Of a stretch of 7,345 nt of DNA, positions 5,112 through 7,345 are shown piece after piece (within the stretch, counting starts at the first letter, position 1; every line of letters starts with the position of its first letter). A model generated the notes under the pieces. The model ran no database searches. It was given only the letters and a program-made list of their open reading frames with translations, and had not been told where the DNA came from. Both the position numbers and the translations under genes were made by a program. Source of the stretch: Bacteroidaceae bacterium (GTDB lineage: Bacteria > Bacteroidota > Bacteroidia > Bacteroidales > Bacteroidaceae); NCBI GenBank assembly GCA_017383665.1, contig JAFNWA010000011.1, positions 1 through 7,345 of the forward strand. Reading direction: 5' to 3'.

Positions 5112-7345
5112 TCACTGCGAAATCTTCACACCCACAAAGAATGTCCTGGGTTGTGTGGGGCCATAGAAGTAGCCCGAGTCGCGGAACTCTCCCTTGTCCA
5201 GGTCGCGCTGGAAGCTGTTGAAAATATTCTGCACACCGGCATTGAGCTGCAGGTTAATATGGTCGTGAAGAACAAATGTATAGCCGGCCTTGAAATTGAG
5301 GTCAAAGAAATCGGGTGTTGTCTCCATGCGGTCGTTTTCAATGTAACCGGCATAGTGCGGTACAATCATTGAGCCCGTGTATGTACCGGAGAGTGAGAGT
5401 TCCAATCTTTTTATAGGCGATGACATTATTGTGAAGTAACCGTAATAATCGGGAGTACGCATCATGCGTTTTGTAGTCAAGGGCACACCATCAACTTCGG
5501 TCCAGGCCTCGGGCTGTTTGTAGCGGCTCTGCTGTGCTGTAAAACCAAGCTGCAACGAAAACTCCTTTCCATGCGCAATCTTTGCATCGATATTTGCACC
5601 ATAGACTCTAGCTCCGGCACCGTTACGGCGTTCCTTAATAGCATGTCCCTCACTATTCACACCTATATCTTCAAGCACAAATACATTGTTAAGATCGGTG
5701 TAGAAACCCTCTACAAGAACATTCGCCTGCCAGTGACCGAAAGAAGTTGTCCAATCTATTGAGCCACTGAAACTATTCGAGCGTTCCTCTTTCAAGCCAT
5801 CGGCAAGTTCTATCTGCACACCCTCTCCACCCACTGCGGTAACATGTAAATCCTCGTCATAGGCCTGTGGAGCACGGAAACCTGTAGAATAGGTGAGGCG
5901 TGCCTGCAACTCCTTCATAGGCTTGTACAGAAAGTTTACGCGGGGGCTAATGATTGGTTTTTCAATTAGGTTATGCTTGTCCATGCGCAATCCAAGCAAT
6001 AACGAGAAATAACGGGCGTTCCACTCGTTCTGGATAAAGGCACTACCAATGCGCACATCCTGGCGCATATCACGGTTATAGCCTGTCATAATATCGTGCA
6101 GCCTGTTCTCCTGATACTCGACACCGCCCATGAAAGTTGCCGGTGAAAAGAGCAGTTTTTCAATTTCCCAAGTATATGTTGCACCGGTAACCCATGTGAG
6201 ATCATCGGTCTGGCCATAGGCATTGGCATCACGCTGCGCTCCATAGTAACTGTCACGGTCTATGTGCTGTAACGATGCAAAGACCGACAATTTATGTTTG
6301 TAGCCATCCCAACCATGGTCGTATGATACGCCACCGCTGTTGATAACATGTTTTGTCTGCTCTGTAATATCGCTATCATGAGGTTGTAAATCAAACTTAT
6401 TACCGCCACGGCGCAACTCATTTGTTGTATGATACTCCGGACTCAAACGCCCATTGTATGTGGGGCGATAGTATGTGCGCAGGCCAAATGTGTTGAGATT
6501 CAGTTTTCCAAGTTCGGAGAAGCCGTCGCCATCGTGGTCATACGGGTTGCGGTTACGATAGTTGGCATATACAGCCATACCATACTTGTTATCGGGTGAT
6601 ACAAGCGACACATTCGCCCCCACGCTCTGTTCCCATGCCTTGCCTCCATAACCGGCAAAATTGCTTGTCACAGAAAAAGAATTGCTAACAGGATCCTTTG
6701 TGATGATGTTCACAGTCCCACCCACAGCATTAGCGCCAAAGAGTGCCGAACCACCGCCACGCACGACCTCAACCCTTTCAATCATATTTACAGGTATCTG
6801 TTCAAGGCCATAGACACCGCTCAATGCACTCACCACCGGACGACTGTTTATGAGCACCTGTGAATATGGACCCTCGAGACCGTTTATGCGCACCTGAGGG
6901 AAACCGCAGTTTTGGCAGTTGTTCTCAACGCGCAAACCTGTCACATAATTCAGGCTTTTCGCAAGGTCAACAGAGTTCACAGCCTCAAAAAGCGGCAAAG
7001 CAGCCACCGAAACAACAACCGGAGCATCTTTGCGGCTTATCTCGTTACGGTTGGCAGATACCACGACTTCATCGATAGCAAAATCGGCTGTCTTCAACTT
7101 AAAATGCACAACAGCCGTGTAATCCTTACTTACAACGACCTCTTTGTCCATTGTCTCATACCCCATTGCCGTAACCCGCAGAGTATATTTTCCCGGCTCA
7201 AGGTTAGAAAACGAGAACTGCCCGTCCTCGTTACTCATTATACCTTCCCCTGTTTCAACTATCAGTACAGCAGCAAATGAGATATTTTCTTCGGTTCCAT
7301 CCTCAATGATATGCCCCATAATCTTGTTCCCCTCTCTAATGACAA
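5112..7345 (-). CDS. TonB-dependent outer-membrane receptor (CirA/BtuB-like, non-SusC), 5' end cut by window edge
   Basis: Partial gene: 743 residues are visible and the stop is at 5112. The frame stays open to the window edge, with VIREGNKI before the Met at 7319, so that Met is very likely internal and the true start with the signal peptide lies outside. Numbered from that Met: carboxypeptidase-regulatory-like domain to about 75 (SNEDGQFSFSNLEPGKYTL); TonB-box-like DEVVVSA 83 to 89; plug about 90 to 215 with NNCQNCGF (133 to 140), VRINGLEGPYSQVLINSRP and ERVEVVRGGGSALFGANAVG (181 to 200); then the barrel, with an acidic DHDGDGFSE loop at 261 to 269. It lacks the SusC signatures and has no SusD neighbour on its 3' side. 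Receptors of this type take up iron chelates, haem, cobalamin or metals; the actual ligand cannot be told. Transcription ends at the terminator just downstream. Confidence 0.93.
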   Translation of the reverse strand, partial: VIREGNKIMGHIIEDGTEENISFAAVLIVETGEGIMSNEDGQFSFSNLEPGKYTLRVTAMGYETMDKEVVVSKDYTAVVHFKLKTADFAIDEVVVSANRNEISRKDAPVVVSVAALPLFEAVNSVDLAKSLNYVTGLRVENNCQNCGFPQVRINGLEGPYSQVLINSRPVVSALSGVYGLEQIPVNMIERVEVVRGGGSALFGANAVGGTVNIITKDPVSNSFSVTSNFAGYGGKAWEQSVGANVSLVSPDNKYGMAVYANYRNRNPYDHDGDGFSELGKLNLNTFGLRTYYRPTYNGRLSPEYHTTNELRRGGNKFDLQPHDSDITEQTKHVINSGGVSYDHGWDGYKHKLSVFASLQHIDRDSYYGAQRDANAYGQTDDLTWVTGATYTWEIEKLLFSPATFMGGVEYQENRLHDIMTGYNRDMRQDVRIGSAFIQNEWNARYFSLLLGLRMDKHNLIEKPIISPRVNFLYKPMKELQARLTYSTGFRAPQAYDEDLHVTAVGGEGVQIELADGLKEERSNSFSGSIDWTTSFGHWQANVLVEGFYTDLNNVFVLEDIGVNSEGHAIKERRNGAGARVYGANIDAKIAHGKEFSLQLGFTAQQSRYKQPEAWTEVDGVPLTTKRMMRTPDYYGYFTIMSSPIKRLELSLSGTYTGSMIVPHYAGYIENDRMETTPDFFDLNFKAGYTFVLHDHINLQLNAGVQNIFNSFQRDLDKGEFRDSGYFYGPTQPRTFFVGVKISQ

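Noticed and set aside
6912..7280. Plus-strand open frame of 122 codons
   Set aside because: It is antisense to the conserved plug and N-terminal domain of the receptor, has no recognisable motif, and starts without any promoter or ribosome-site evidence.
7317..7319. ATG at 7319 as the true start of the TonB-dependent receptor
   Set aside because: No signal peptide follows it; it falls within the first strand of the carboxypeptidase-regulatory-like domain, and the frame is open to the window edge.

Overview
The window looks like a chromosomal segment from a member of the Bacteroidota, most likely the order Bacteroidales. Three things point there. A SusC-like TonB-dependent transporter is directly followed by a SusD-like lipoprotein gene, an arrangement specific to this phylum. 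The upstream regions carry the Bacteroides-type promoter core TAnnTTTG, with A/T-rich leaders that mostly lack a Shine-Dalgarno sequence. The GTPase EngB has the sequence flavour of Bacteroides and Prevotella homologues. The genus and species cannot be fixed from the sequence alone.

All four genes lie on the minus strand, so transcription runs from high to low coordinates. (1) 7345 to 5112: a TonB-dependent outer-membrane receptor with an N-terminal carboxypeptidase-regulatory-like domain, cut at its 5' end by the window edge. (2) 5095 to 5055: a strong intrinsic terminator for that receptor. (3) 5063 to 5034: a compact promoter for engB whose -33 element lies in the terminator's T-tract. (4) 5012 to 4407: engB (ysxC/yihA), a ribosome-assembly GTPase with its own very short leader. 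(5) 4406 to 4119: a 288-base intergenic region with four phased 10-bp direct repeats, a TAnnTTTG promoter and a leader of about 150 nt for the next gene. (6) 4118 to 1179: a complete SusC/RagA-family transporter. (7) 1161 (or 1164) to 1: its SusD/RagB-family lipoprotein partner, cut at the 3' end by the window edge and preceded by an unusually good Shine-Dalgarno sequence.

The SusC/SusD pair should form a surface complex in which the lipoprotein lid captures an oligomeric nutrient (glycan or peptide) and the TonB-powered barrel imports it. No enzyme or regulator is visible, so the substrate is undetermined. The first receptor is a smaller, non-SusC type, more like metal-chelate, haem or cobalamin receptors, and is an independent transcription unit. 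engB is a housekeeping gene between two uptake loci. I found no RNA gene, mobile element, CRISPR array or clearly new system. The most interesting signals are regulatory: the phased repeats and leader before susC, the strong ribosome binding site before susD, and the terminator/promoter overlap before engB.
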